A stretch of DNA of 64,000 nucleotides, from assembly GCA_030706405.1 (NCBI GenBank), contig JAUZOO010000002.1, positions 129,167-193,166 of the forward strand. The letters are read 5' to 3'. Below are positions 8,763-17,345 of this stretch, in pieces; the first letter of the stretch is position 1; every line of letters starts with the position of its first letter. This DNA comes from Bacteroidota bacterium. Its GTDB lineage: Bacteria > Bacteroidota > Bacteroidia > Bacteroidales > JAAUTT01. Position numbers and translations under genes: made by a program. The notes below the pieces were generated by a model, which did no database searches, was not told where the DNA came from, and saw only the letters and a list, made by a program, of their open reading frames with translations.

Positions 8763-9073
8763 AACTTTATAACTGATAAGTTTGACAATAAGTTACAAAA
8801 AAAAATGATAAGTAGTTATCAAACAATAAGTTTTTTCACCAAAGAACTCATTCTTGTTTATGCTTTAAAACAATTATATTTAAATTCTTGTTTATAAAAA
8901 TGTTAAAATAATGATCTGGGATTTTAATACAGACAAATGAGTCATGTACAATTAAGTCTATTATGGATGATAATTTTGTTGAGATAATTGTTTGCTATTT
9001 AGCGCAAGGCTTTATTGTCGCACATCCCATAGTTTTTTATTACCTTAGCTGAACCGTTTTCAAAAGAGCTTTC
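8763..9073. other. AT-rich divergent intergenic region
   Basis: This 311-bp gap lies between the YqgE start (minus) and the 7TM-HD start (plus) and should hold both promoters. Near the YqgE side there are repeated ATAAGTT words. TACCTTAG at 9041-9048 is a one-mismatch match to TAnnTTTG and could be the -7 element of the 7TM-HD gene. No open frame or strong hairpin is visible. Confidence 0.4.
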
Positions 9074-11224
9074 ATGAGAAAAATTATTATATTTTTAGGA
9101 AAACACTTCCAAATTGTTTACCGGTTATTTCTGTTCATCGCAAGTACGGCTTTATTGGTTTATCTCTTTCCTCGCGAAGGTAGTTTTCCGTATGAGTTTC
9201 AGAAAGGAAAGCCATGGCTCCATGCCGATTTATATTCAACGTTTGACTTTCCCCTGCGGAAATCGAACCGGGAAATAAACTTCGAGAAAGATAGCATTTT
9301 GAAGGAGTTTAAACCTTATTATAACTATCAGAAAGAAATTCCTAGGGAACAGGAGGCAAAACTTAATAAAGCGTTTGACGTGCTTTGGGCAAAATATGCC
9401 GGAGGTCGTGGAAAATCAATCATTCCAGACGATATGACCTTGGCGTTTAAGAATGCGGACTCTCTTACCAAATCAAACTACCTCGTTATTTTAGATACGC
9501 TTCTTCAAAATGTGTATAATGTTGGGATTATTCAATTTGCTGAGCAGATTGGTCAATTGCCTTCAAAAGATTTTACACTTGTTATTATCCGTGATAATGT
9601 GGGCGAAGAATTTGATTTTTCAGATGTTTTTACCCAGAAGATTGCATATGAGTTTATTATAAATAAATTAAATAAATCCAAAGGCAATGCCAAGTTTGAT
9701 CATATTATTTATAAATCGGGCTTTTTTAAAGATTTGAACCTTAATACGTTTCTTATTCCTAATCTGATATATAACGAGGATGCCTCTAAAAATATTAAGG
9801 ATGAGATGATTAAAAAGATTTCGCTAACCAAGGGGATGTTTCTATCCGACCGTAAAATTGTTGGAAAAGGCGAAATTGTTAACGAGGACAAGTATAACGT
9901 TTTGATGTCGCTTAAGTATGAGTATGAGAATAAATTAGGTCATTCCGAAAAGCTTATCTATATTCTTGCCGGTCAAGTATTAATTGTGGGTAGTTTGCTG
10001 ATTTTACTGATGGTTTTTGTAGTTAGTTTCCGTCGCGAAATCTATCAGAATAACATGCGTTTTACCTTTATTTTATTGCTGATTATAATAGAGGTGGGAG
10101 GTTCGAGCCTTGTGGCTGGTAGAGATTTGTTTAACTTGTACATCATTCCTTTTTCGCTTTTACCCATCATCATCCGCACGTTTTATGATGCTAGGCTTGC
10201 CTTGTCGATACATACCATTGCCATTCTTCTGGTTGGTTTTTTGGCGCCTAACGGTTTTGAGTTTGTTTTTTTTAATTTTTCGGCCGGGGCTATTGCCATT
10301 ATTAGTTTAACCAATTTATACAGACGAGGAAAGCTCTTTAATACTGCCCTTTATGTATTTTTAACGTATTCGAGTCTTTACTTGGCTATGTTTTTAACTC
10401 AGGGAAATGATTTTTCTAAGCTAACAGAACAGTATTTTATCTATTTCGCAGTTAGTAGTTTTCTGTTGTTAATGGCTTATCCGCTTATTTTTGTGTTTGA
10501 AAAGATGTTTGGTTTTTTATCCGATATGACACTGATGGAGCTTTCGGATACCAATCAGCCCCTTCTTCGGAAACTTAGCGAAAAAGCTCCGGGAACATTT
10601 CAGCATTCATTGCAAGTGGCGAATCTTGCCGAAGAAGCCGCCATTAAGATTGGGGCTAACCCATTGTTGGTAAGGGTTGGGGCTTTGTATCACGACCTCG
10701 GGAAGATTTACAATCCTATGTTTTTTATTGAGAATCTTAGTACCGAAAAAAATCCGCACAGCGCACTTTCCAACGAAACCAGTGCCCGCGTTATCATTGA
10801 ACACGTTATGAGAGGTGTTGAAATTGCCCAGAAACACCGGCTACCCGACCAGATTGTCGATTTCATCAGGACCCATCATGGGGCTTCTACGGTTCAGTTT
10901 TTTTATCGTTCTTATCTAAAGGAACATCCTGAAGAAGACGTAGATAAGAGTAAGTTTACGTATCCAGGCCCAATTCCTCACTCTAAAGAAATGGCTTTGG
11001 TTATGATGGCCGATTCTGTCGAGGCTGCTTCCCGAAGTTTACGCGAAATAAACCAGAATACGATTAATGATTTAGTTGATAATATTATTTATTATCAGAT
11101 GGTTAACGAGCAGTATAATAATTCGAATATTACCTACAAGGATATTGGGATGGTTAAGACAATCTTTAAACGTAAGCTTTTAAATATTTACCACGTTCGG
11201 GTTGAATATCCCCAGGGAACGTAA
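9074..11224 (+). CDS. 7TM-HD family phosphohydrolase (PgpH/YqfF-like)
   Basis: A 716-residue membrane protein. After an N-terminal membrane segment (about 15-32) comes a large extracytoplasmic domain (about 35-290), then a block of about seven helices (about 295-475), and a cytoplasmic HD domain. The HD metal site includes H511 (FQHSLQVANLAEEA) and the H540-D541 pair (ALYHDLGKIYNP), with the later HRLPDQIVDFIRTHHG region. Family members such as Listeria PgpH hydrolyse cyclic di-AMP, so that activity is likely but inferred. The gene stands alone and is closed by a strong hairpin terminator. Confidence 0.88.
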   Translation: MRKIIIFLGKHFQIVYRLFLFIASTALLVYLFPREGSFPYEFQKGKPWLHADLYSTFDFPLRKSNREINFEKDSILKEFKPYYNYQKEIPREQEAKLNKAFDVLWAKYAGGRGKSIIPDDMTLAFKNADSLTKSNYLVILDTLLQNVYNVGIIQFAEQIGQLPSKDFTLVIIRDNVGEEFDFSDVFTQKIAYEFIINKLNKSKGNAKFDHIIYKSGFFKDLNLNTFLIPNLIYNEDASKNIKDEMIKKISLTKGMFLSDRKIVGKGEIVNEDKYNVLMSLKYEYENKLGHSEKLIYILAGQVLIVGSLLILLMVFVVSFRREIYQNNMRFTFILLLIIIEVGGSSLVAGRDLFNLYIIPFSLLPIIIRTFYDARLALSIHTIAILLVGFLAPNGFEFVFFNFSAGAIAIISLTNLYRRGKLFNTALYVFLTYSSLYLAMFLTQGNDFSKLTEQYFIYFAVSSFLLLMAYPLIFVFEKMFGFLSDMTLMELSDTNQPLLRKLSEKAPGTFQHSLQVANLAEEAAIKIGANPLLVRVGALYHDLGKIYNPMFFIENLSTEKNPHSALSNETSARVIIEHVMRGVEIAQKHRLPDQIVDFIRTHHGASTVQFFYRSYLKEHPEEDVDKSKFTYPGPIPHSKEMALVMMADSVEAASRSLREINQNTINDLVDNIIYYQMVNEQYNNSNITYKDIGMVKTIFKRKLLNIYHVRVEYPQGT

Positions 11225-11230
11225 TTTCAT

Positions 11231-11272
11231 AAAAAAGGCGTAGAATCTGAATTCTACGCCTTTTGGGTTTTT
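11231..11272. terminator. Bidirectional intrinsic terminator
   Basis: A perfect 14-bp stem: AAAAGGCGTAGAAT at 11233-11246 pairs with ATTCTACGCCTTTT at 11251-11264 around a 4-nt loop, with A and T runs on both sides. It separates the convergent 7TM-HD and DedA genes and should work on both strands. Confidence 0.88.
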
Positions 11273-11283
11273 AAACGAATTCC

Positions 11284-11907
11284 TTATTTACCGTTTTTAT
11301 TATTTTTTTTCATACCCTGAACTATCAGGTAGACCACAAAAATACCACCCACTACTAATAACGCCAACGATAATTCCTTGGCATATTTTCCAAGCATATC
11401 TTGTTGGGTATAAAGAACGTATCCTAATATCGCCAGAATGATATTCCAAATACCGGCACCAAGTACAGTGAAGGTTATAAAATCGCGAAGAGGCATCTTA
11501 GCCAATCCGGCAGGAATGGAGATGAGATGGCGGATGCCCGGCACCAAACGTCCAATGAACGTTGAGCTACGACCATGTTTTACAAAATATTGTTCTGCTT
11601 TTTCAATTTTTTCAGGTGTTACAAGGCACATACGTGCAAAACGGGTATTTGCAAAAGCATAGACAATTTTAGGACCGAGAAAATATGCCAGTGTATAATT
11701 TATCAGAGAACCAATGAGAGCCCCGAGGGTTCCAAATATCACGATCAGTATAATGTTCATAGAGCCTTTGTCGAGGGCAAACCATACAGCCGGAGGTACT
11801 ACCGCTTCGGAGGGCAAGGGTAAAAATGTACTTTCTATAGTCATACACAGCATTATTGTTGCATAGCTGATGTGTGCTTTGTACCATTCAAGAATAAAAC
11901 TAAACAT
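11284..11907 (-). CDS. DedA family membrane protein
   Basis: Start chosen at the ATG at 11907 (MFSFILEWYK), giving 207 residues, the usual DedA length. The frame extends upstream to 12027, but that 40-residue extension is atypical. Family signatures are ESTFLPLPSEAVVPP (E34), GALIGSLINYTLAYFLG, and FIGRLVPGIRHLISIPAGLAKM with the essential arginines R120 and R126. DedA proteins are polytopic inner-membrane proteins now linked to lipid carrier (undecaprenyl-phosphate or phospholipid) flipping; which lipid applies here is unknown. It is the last gene of a minus-strand run. Confidence 0.88.
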   Translation of the reverse strand: MFSFILEWYKAHISYATIMLCMTIESTFLPLPSEAVVPPAVWFALDKGSMNIILIVIFGTLGALIGSLINYTLAYFLGPKIVYAFANTRFARMCLVTPEKIEKAEQYFVKHGRSSTFIGRLVPGIRHLISIPAGLAKMPLRDFITFTVLGAGIWNIILAILGYVLYTQQDMLGKYAKELSLALLVVGGIFVVYLIVQGMKKNNKNGK

Positions 11908-12057
11908 AAGGTTGAATTTAAAAGTTTGTAAAATTAACCATCTCGGGTTAATAGGCAAACTTAGTAAAAGAATTGCCGATAATTTATGATGGAAAGAAAA
12001 TAAAAAGCCATGAAACCGAAGTCTCATGGCTAAATATAGTGAGCGTTTTGTGTTCTT

Positions 12058-12489
12058 TTAGTTTTCTTCGTTCTTTACTGGTTCGGCCTCTTCTTGTGGA
12101 TCTTCTTCGAGGTCTATCATATTCTCGGCCAGAAGAGTGTTATACCAGGTAAATACTTTTTTCATATCCGATACGTAAACTTTTTCGCGATCGAAATCGG
12201 GAACAATTTCTTCAAAATATTTTTTTAATTTGTCGTTTGCCGATTTGGGATCGATGGTTTGGCCTCCATTTTCTTTCTGGAAGATTCTACGAAAAATTTC
12301 TTTTAGGGGAATTTCCTTGTCTTCTGTATAGATGGCTATGTCCTCGAGGGCACTGATGCGCGCCGAAGCTGCAGCATTCATACGTTTTTTGTCGGTTAAA
12401 CCTTCTACGATAACTCCATTGCGTCCTTGCGAAACGAAACGGAACAATCCTCCATAACCCGAAATCGCTAAAATATCTTTAAAGTTCAT
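12058..12489 (-). CDS. DUF5606 domain protein (Bacteroidetes-specific)
   Basis: A 143-residue protein whose first 70 residues (MNFKDILAISGYGGLFRFV, then GVIVEGLTDKKRMNA and ISALEDIAIYT) match the DUF5606 family conserved in Bacteroidetes. The first half looks like a small beta barrel with a KH-like or SH3-like pattern. The tail is acidic (EEDPQEEAEPVKNEEN). The biochemical function is not known. It follows the DnaJ/TerB gene by about 48 bp and probably shares its transcript. Confidence 0.82.
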   Translation of the reverse strand: MNFKDILAISGYGGLFRFVSQGRNGVIVEGLTDKKRMNAAASARISALEDIAIYTEDKEIPLKEIFRRIFQKENGGQTIDPKSANDKLKKYFEEIVPDFDREKVYVSDMKKVFTWYNTLLAENMIDLEEDPQEEAEPVKNEEN

Positions 12490-12537
12490 GTTTTAAATCA
12501 GCTTTTAAAAATTTGAGGAGCAAAGTTAAAAACTTCT

Positions 12538-13257
12538 TTAAACCATACCACGTTCTTTTTTGATTTTTTCATACGCAGAGTTAAGCTTCTGAAATTTTTC
12601 GTTGGCAGCATTTTTTACATCCTCGCCTAAATAAGCCACTTTGTCGGGATGGTATTTTACAGCCATTTTCCGATAGGCTTTCTTAACATCTTCGTTACTT
12701 GCCGTAGAGTCTATTTCCAGTATTTTATACAGGTCCTCGACGGTGTTTTTAAACATCGAGCGGATAGATTCGGTGTCTTTTTCGGTAATTCCCAATGAGT
12801 TGGCTATAACCTCGATAAGCCGTTCTTCAACCGGTTCCATGCGGCCGTCGGCATAGGCTAATCCAAAGAGAAAATGCAACAGTTGTAATCTTGAGGAATA
12901 ATCGACGTGGTCGGCAATTTGTCCGCAAACATCCTGTACGGGGATTTCCTGTTTCAGCAGGTCTTTTAATATGGCAAGGGCTTCTTGTGCACCATCAACA
13001 CCGAAATTCTGAACCAGGAACCGTTTTACGAAATCGAGTTCGGAGCGCATTATTTTTCCGTCAGCTTTAATCACTGCGGCTATTAAAACCAAGAGACTCA
13101 TAGCATAATCGCCCTGCGTGGTTTTTCCGTGTGTTGACAGGTTTACCACTTCGGCGCTATCAACCATAGCTCCGAATAAAAAGCCCAATAAGCCACCAAT
13201 AGGTCCTCCAAACGCAAAGCCCAGACCTCCTCCGATCCATTTGGCAAACTTTCCCAT
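12538..13257 (-). CDS. TerB-like plus DnaJ-domain co-chaperone (DjlA-like)
   Basis: A 239-residue protein. It opens with a glycine-rich hydrophobic segment (GGGLGFAFGGPIGGLLGFLFGAMV), a likely membrane-associated helix. Next is a TerB-like helical domain (about 50-160) with acidic KADGKIMRSELDFV and YADGRMEPVEERL motifs. The C-terminal J domain (about 175-239) carries the HPD signature in AVKYHPDK. It should stimulate a DnaK-type ATPase at the membrane. The layout matches DjlA in Proteobacteria, but equivalence is inferred. It sits 1 bp from coaE, indicating coupling. Confidence 0.85.
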   Translation of the reverse strand: MGKFAKWIGGGLGFAFGGPIGGLLGFLFGAMVDSAEVVNLSTHGKTTQGDYAMSLLVLIAAVIKADGKIMRSELDFVKRFLVQNFGVDGAQEALAILKDLLKQEIPVQDVCGQIADHVDYSSRLQLLHFLFGLAYADGRMEPVEERLIEVIANSLGITEKDTESIRSMFKNTVEDLYKILEIDSTASNEDVKKAYRKMAVKYHPDKVAYLGEDVKNAANEKFQKLNSAYEKIKKERGMV

Positions 13258-13258
13258 T

Positions 13259-13849
13259 TTAATTATTTCTTGAAATTAGATTGTTGTGAATTTTAAATAC
13301 CTGTTCCATTATACTTTGTTTGTTGTCATTGTAAATAACAAAGTCGGAACGTTTTATTTTTTCTTCATCAGGAAGCTGGTTATTCATCCGAGCCTCAACT
13401 TGCTCTCGTGTTGCAGAATCGCGTTGAATAACGCGTTTCAAACGTATTTCCGCAGGAGCAAAAACCGTAATCATTATGTTCATATTTTTATAGGCACCGC
13501 TCTCGAAATGTAGGGCCGCCTCTTCAATAACATAAGGCTCGGACTGATATTGCCGGGTCCAAGCAATGAAGTCGGCCTCTACTGCCGGATGTATCACCGA
13601 ATTTACAAATCCGATGGCCTGTTTATTCTCAAAAATTATTCCGGCTAACATTTTTCTGTCAAGTTGACCATCTTTATAAATATTGGAGCCAAACCTTGCG
13701 GAAAGTTTGTCGATGATTTCCTGATTTTCAGTCATTAATGCTTTTGCACGAGCATCGGCGTCATAGACAGGGATGCCCAGACGATTGAATAACTGGCAAA
13801 TTACTGATTTACCACTACCAATACCCCCTGTAATTCCTACTTTAATCAT
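13259..13849 (-). CDS. coaE: Dephospho-CoA kinase
   Basis: A 196-residue protein that catalyses the last step of coenzyme A synthesis, phosphorylation of dephospho-CoA at the ribose 3'-OH. The P-loop GITGGIGSGKS lies at residues 5-15, VYDADARAKAL supplies the catalytic Asp, and the lid and base region is IVFAPAEIRLKRVIQRD-like (ITVFAPAEIRLKRVIQRD). Length is normal. The start overlaps the upstream ybbR-like gene by 4 bp (ATGA), indicating translational coupling in the nusB-coaE run. Confidence 0.93.
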   Translation of the reverse strand: MIKVGITGGIGSGKSVICQLFNRLGIPVYDADARAKALMTENQEIIDKLSARFGSNIYKDGQLDRKMLAGIIFENKQAIGFVNSVIHPAVEADFIAWTRQYQSEPYVIEEAALHFESGAYKNMNIMITVFAPAEIRLKRVIQRDSATREQVEARMNNQLPDEEKIKRSDFVIYNDNKQSIMEQVFKIHNNLISRNN

Positions 13850-14841
13850 TTTTCAATGAGACATTCGACGTTACGAGGATAGAAACGGATATTTTTTGCA
13901 TTGGAAGGTTTTTTGGTCAGAGTTACTCTGATTTTCCCCGAAGTGTTGGATATTAGTGAATTATAATCGATGATTGCCCGAAACATAGAAGGTGTCATTT
14001 TGTCGTAGTCTGCGAGTCCTACCCAGCACGATAGGGTTATGGTTGCGGGAAAAGTTTTGACATTTAAACCCTCCGGAGCATTTATGGTTTCAACTGGGAT
14101 ATTAAGTGTTAATTCGGTATATTTTTCAACGGGAACTAAAACCCATACTCTGGATTTGCTGAAATTTAATCTATTGATGGGGATAAGGTCAACTTCCCGA
14201 AGTATCGAGTCTTTAACGTTTGTCTCTTTGATTTCGCGTGTCGATATAAATTTGAGGGTATCGATATAAATCTGGGGACCACTGACTAAAACACAATCGG
14301 GGCTTACAATGGCTTTGCCTCGTTGGATATATTGTTTCGCATATTGAAAATTTAGAGAAGGCTTCACTGGTATTTTTTTCTCAATAACATCGGCAAACAA
14401 AAAGCGTAATGTGTCGGGACTAATGTTGTTGAGTTGAATTTCGTTTCCAAGTTGTTCGGCTACAATATCTTTAGCGTAACGTGTTAAAAGATAATATTCA
14501 TATCTTTTTTCCGAACGGAGAATGTCTAAACGGAATTTGCTTAAAGGCAGCGATACTGGCTTCAGATAACTGGATAACTTATACCTGAGAATGTTAAATC
14601 CGAAGCCTTTTACATTAAGTTGAAGCGTCGTTGGTTCGTCCGAAACCAAAACTTTTCCTTTGGGAAGCTGCTCGTATTTAACTGGGATATTTATTACGGT
14701 GGTATATTCCTTGCTTAATGCATTGAGATACCAAAGGATAATTGAGATAAATAAAAAAAACAGATAGACCAAAAGGTTCCTGTTAGGGTTGACTTTCGGT
14801 CTATCTGTGAGATTTTTAGTACTTTTTTGTTCTGGTTTCAA
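13846..14841 (-). CDS. YbbR-like domain protein
   Basis: A 331-residue protein with one N-terminal membrane helix (about residues 24-42, LLVYLFFLFISIILWYL) followed by extracytoplasmic beta-rich YbbR-like repeats. Repeat features include INIPVKYEQLPKG, LQLNVKGFGFN, VSGPQIYIDTLKFI and LTLNIPVETINAPEG. In Firmicutes the YbbR protein (CdaR) regulates the diadenylate cyclase CdaA. That link is not demonstrated here, although a 7TM-HD c-di-AMP-type hydrolase lies 2.6 kb away. The position upstream of coaE and downstream of yajC is a conserved Bacteroidetes arrangement. Confidence 0.85.
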   Translation of the reverse strand: MKPEQKSTKNLTDRPKVNPNRNLLVYLFFLFISIILWYLNALSKEYTTVINIPVKYEQLPKGKVLVSDEPTTLQLNVKGFGFNILRYKLSSYLKPVSLPLSKFRLDILRSEKRYEYYLLTRYAKDIVAEQLGNEIQLNNISPDTLRFLFADVIEKKIPVKPSLNFQYAKQYIQRGKAIVSPDCVLVSGPQIYIDTLKFISTREIKETNVKDSILREVDLIPINRLNFSKSRVWVLVPVEKYTELTLNIPVETINAPEGLNVKTFPATITLSCWVGLADYDKMTPSMFRAIIDYNSLISNTSGKIRVTLTKKPSNAKNIRFYPRNVECLIEK

Positions 14842-14880
14842 CGTTAAACGAATTAAATTCGTACTACCAGCTCCGTTTAA

Positions 14881-15210
14881 TTATTTCTGTTGGTTGCCCA
14901 AGTCAGAAGGATCTTTAATTACGGCGCTTTTGTCAACCCTAAGGTGAACATTGTTGTCAACTTCGAGGGTGATGGTTGAATCGCTCACGTCACTTACTTT
15001 TCCGTAAATTCCGCCAGTGGTTATAACTTTATCGCCTTTTTTTAAAGAACTGCGGTAATTGGTTAATTCTTTCTGACGTTTTACCTGTGGACGAATCATG
15101 AAAAAGTAGAAAACTACGATAATAAGTACCAGTGGAAGTAAGGATACCCATGGACTTTGACCAGAGGCGGCAGGAGCCATCAGCAGGATGTTTGATACAA
15201 TTGTTGTCAT
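14881..15210 (-). CDS. yajC: Preprotein translocase subunit YajC
   Basis: A 109-residue single-pass protein. The membrane helix (about 21-41, SLLPLVLIIVVFYFFMI) ends with the diagnostic RPQVKRQKE motif. It is followed by KKGDKVITTGGIYGKVSDV and a beta-rich cytoplasmic tail. YajC associates with SecDF and SecYEG in Sec-dependent export. Its start overlaps the DUF1573 stop by 4 bp. It is in the conserved order nusB, DUF1573, yajC, ybbR, coaE. Confidence 0.93.
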   Translation of the reverse strand: MTTIVSNILLMAPAASGQSPWVSLLPLVLIIVVFYFFMIRPQVKRQKELTNYRSSLKKGDKVITTGGIYGKVSDVSDSTITLEVDNNVHLRVDKSAVIKDPSDLGNQQK

Positions 15211-15647
15211 TCTGTTATTGAGTTTTTATTTGGTAAAACAACTTCACAATTTATAGTTAAAATTTTTGTGCTTGGTTCGGCATTCGAAACTACGGTTACG
15301 GTTTTGGTTTGTTGACCAAGTTTACCGGCCGAGTTGAAAACAACTTCAATAGGTGATGATTTGCCGGGAGCAATGGGTTTTTCATCGTATTTAGCCACGG
15401 TACATCCACAACTGGCTGTTACCGATTTTAGCTGAAGAGCTGATTTTCCGCGGTTTTCAACAATGAATGCGTAAGAAACCTTTTCGCCCTGGATAACTTT
15501 TCCTAAGTTATGAGCTTCTTCATTAAAATACATATAGGGCTTTATTGAGTCGTTTTCAGCTGTTTGGGATGAAGAACCCGAACTCGGTCTGCCTTGGCAT
15601 GAGAATAAAACAACCAATAATCCCGCTAAAATACCTATCTTTTTCAT
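15207..15647 (-). CDS. DUF1573 lipoprotein
   Basis: A 146-residue protein with a lipoprotein signal (MKKIGILAGLLVVLFSC, lipobox cysteine C17), so it is probably anchored in the envelope. The mature part is one Ig-like/ASPM-type beta domain: YFNEEAHNLGKVIQGEKV, YAFIVENRGKSAL, then VTASCGCTV and IAPGKSSPIEVVFNSAGK, all hallmarks of DUF1573. The SCGCT cysteine motif is typical. The molecular role is unknown. It overlaps yajC by 4 bp. Confidence 0.9.
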   Translation of the reverse strand: MKKIGILAGLLVVLFSCQGRPSSGSSSQTAENDSIKPYMYFNEEAHNLGKVIQGEKVSYAFIVENRGKSALQLKSVTASCGCTVAKYDEKPIAPGKSSPIEVVFNSAGKLGQQTKTVTVVSNAEPSTKILTINCEVVLPNKNSITE

Positions 15648-15706
15648 AAAGATTTTTAAGATGAACGCAAAGTAAGTAATTTTTTGTGTTCTGCAAAAGA
15701 AAACAT

Positions 15707-16669
15707 TTAGGCTTGAATGGTAGGCTCTCCGAGCAATCCACGTCCTGTTTTTACAATTTTGTTTTCTTTGCGTAAATCAATTAATATTTTATCAAGTATT
15801 CCGTTTACAAATTCGTTGCTCTTTTGTGTCGAATAGAAACGGGCAATATCTATATATTCGTTCAAGGTAACTTTTATAGGGATACCTGGAAATTCAAGCA
15901 TTTCGGCCAGGGCAACTTCCATAATCAACACGTCGAGGACGGCAATACGGTCGAGTTCCCAGTTTTTGGTGTACTTGTCAATCATTTCGCGGTAGTGCTG
16001 ATGCTTAAGGATAACCTTGTGCAACAGAGTTTTACCAAAGGTGCGATCTTCGTCGTTTTTGTAAAGAGCCATCAAAGCCGGGGCTTGAGCCAACTCTTTG
16101 AACCGCTCGATGGTTTTAATAATCATACTGATAACAAACTCAATATCGTCGTTCCAGTAAATAGATTGCTCTTCAAGTAATTGATAAAAAAAGTCCCATT
16201 CTTCCAATTCGTTGGAAAGAATATCAATAATTAATTTTTTATCAGCTTCGTAATTATTCGTATCCGAAGCCATGTAAATCTTGTAGTAATCAGATTCGGT
16301 TACTTTCAGGTACAGTTTTTTAATAAGTTCCGGATTTTCGACCCACGAAAGCTTCGTAGCGGCTATATAGGCTTCGAATTGTGTATTGTTTCTTAATTGG
16401 GCAATAACTTTATTATTTACAAAACGTGTATTGGGGTTTAAATCTTCGTGAGTAGGAAGGTTTTTGTTACGGGCAATTTCAATACGTTCATTGGCATAAT
16501 CAGCAACATTGACTATCAGAAGAATGAGGTAGTGGTATAAGTCGTAAGCTTTTTTAATACTTTGGGTTAACTCTTTGTCCGACTTCTCAATCGACGAATT
16601 GTCGTCGGTAAAATACGCATACAACACCTGGACAATCTTAATCCTAATTAATCTTCTGCTAATCATCAT
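15707..16669 (-). CDS. nusB: Transcription antitermination factor NusB (long Bacteroidetes form)
   Basis: A 320-residue protein, about twice the E. coli NusB. The N-terminus MISRRLIRIKIVQVLYAY resembles the usual RxxALQALY opening. The C-terminal half contains ELDRIAVLDVLIMEVALAEML and IPIKVTLNEYIDIARFYS, followed by KSNEFVNGILDKI, the family core that binds boxA RNA and NusE. A roughly 150-residue helical insert lies between, as in other Bacteroidetes. It acts in rRNA transcription antitermination. It heads the minus-strand run down to DedA. Confidence 0.9.
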   Translation of the reverse strand: MMISRRLIRIKIVQVLYAYFTDDNSSIEKSDKELTQSIKKAYDLYHYLILLIVNVADYANERIEIARNKNLPTHEDLNPNTRFVNNKVIAQLRNNTQFEAYIAATKLSWVENPELIKKLYLKVTESDYYKIYMASDTNNYEADKKLIIDILSNELEEWDFFYQLLEEQSIYWNDDIEFVISMIIKTIERFKELAQAPALMALYKNDEDRTFGKTLLHKVILKHQHYREMIDKYTKNWELDRIAVLDVLIMEVALAEMLEFPGIPIKVTLNEYIDIARFYSTQKSNEFVNGILDKILIDLRKENKIVKTGRGLLGEPTIQA

Positions 16670-16848
16670 ATAAAGAACCTGTTACAATTATACAATCGTA
16701 TTGTTAATACTTTCTAATACAGGTGCAAAGTAAAGGAAAAAATACCAAGGATTGATACTGCTGCTCGATATTTTTCCAAATCCGATGAAGGTAAGAGGTT
16801 TATAACATAAAAACCCGTAAATGATGAACGTTATACAAAATATTTTTC

Positions 16849-16856
16849 TATTTTTG
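16849..16856 (+). promoter_or_regulatory. Bacteroidetes-type -7 element for the DUF3276 gene
   Basis: TATTTTTG is an exact TAnnTTTG match, 39 bp upstream of ATG 16896. The -33 position does not show a clear TTTG, so only the -7 box is supported. Confidence 0.45.
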
Positions 16857-16895
16857 GCTGAACCAATTACTAATAGCTAACTTAAACCAATAGAA

Positions 16896-17300
16896 ATGGA
16901 AGATGAATTTGGGAACAAGGAATTATCTCAAAATTATGAGAATAATAATTTTCCTTTTAAGGTAATCAGGGCCGGAAAACGTACCTATTTCTTTGATGTT
17001 AAGACAACTCAGTACAACGATTTTTATCTTACCATTACCGAGAGTAAAAAACGGTATGGCCGCGATGGAAAGTATGTGTACGAAAAACACAAAATCTTTT
17101 TGTATGATGAAGATTTTGAATCGTTTGCCGAAGGTATGACGGAGATGATGGATTTTATCCGTAGCCAACAAGGCCGTAAACAACCAGTTGGTAATGAACA
17201 CCATTCCGAAGAGGCTTTATTTTTTGATTCTCCGGAGGATTTGCAGGAACAAACATTAGAACCTGCCAATAGTTTTGATGAGCTTGAAGTCAAATTTTAA
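16896..17300 (+). CDS. PUR-alpha-like nucleic-acid-binding protein (DUF3276)
   Basis: A 134-residue protein. The core (about 20-95) FPFKVIRAGKRTYFFDVK, TQYNDFYLTITESKKRYG and KHKIFLYDEDFESFAEGM matches the DUF3276/PUR family found in Bacteroidetes and spirochaetes. A single beta-beta-beta-beta-alpha PUR repeat is visible, and members dimerise to bind single-stranded DNA or RNA. The tail is acidic. It stands alone, and a hairpin terminator follows the stop codon. The target nucleic acid is unknown. Confidence 0.87.
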   Translation: MEDEFGNKELSQNYENNNFPFKVIRAGKRTYFFDVKTTQYNDFYLTITESKKRYGRDGKYVYEKHKIFLYDEDFESFAEGMTEMMDFIRSQQGRKQPVGNEHHSEEALFFDSPEDLQEQTLEPANSFDELEVKF

Positions 17301-17305
17301 TATAG

Positions 17306-17341
17306 AAAGCGGGTGTGATACTTATTGTTTACACCCGCTTT
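17306..17341. terminator. Bidirectional intrinsic terminator
   Basis: AAAGCGGGTGT at 17306-17316 pairs perfectly with ACACCCGCTTT at 17331-17341. It lies between the convergent DUF3276 and unknown 248-residue genes, with a short T-rich 3' side on each strand. Confidence 0.85.
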
Positions 17342-17345
17342 TAGT

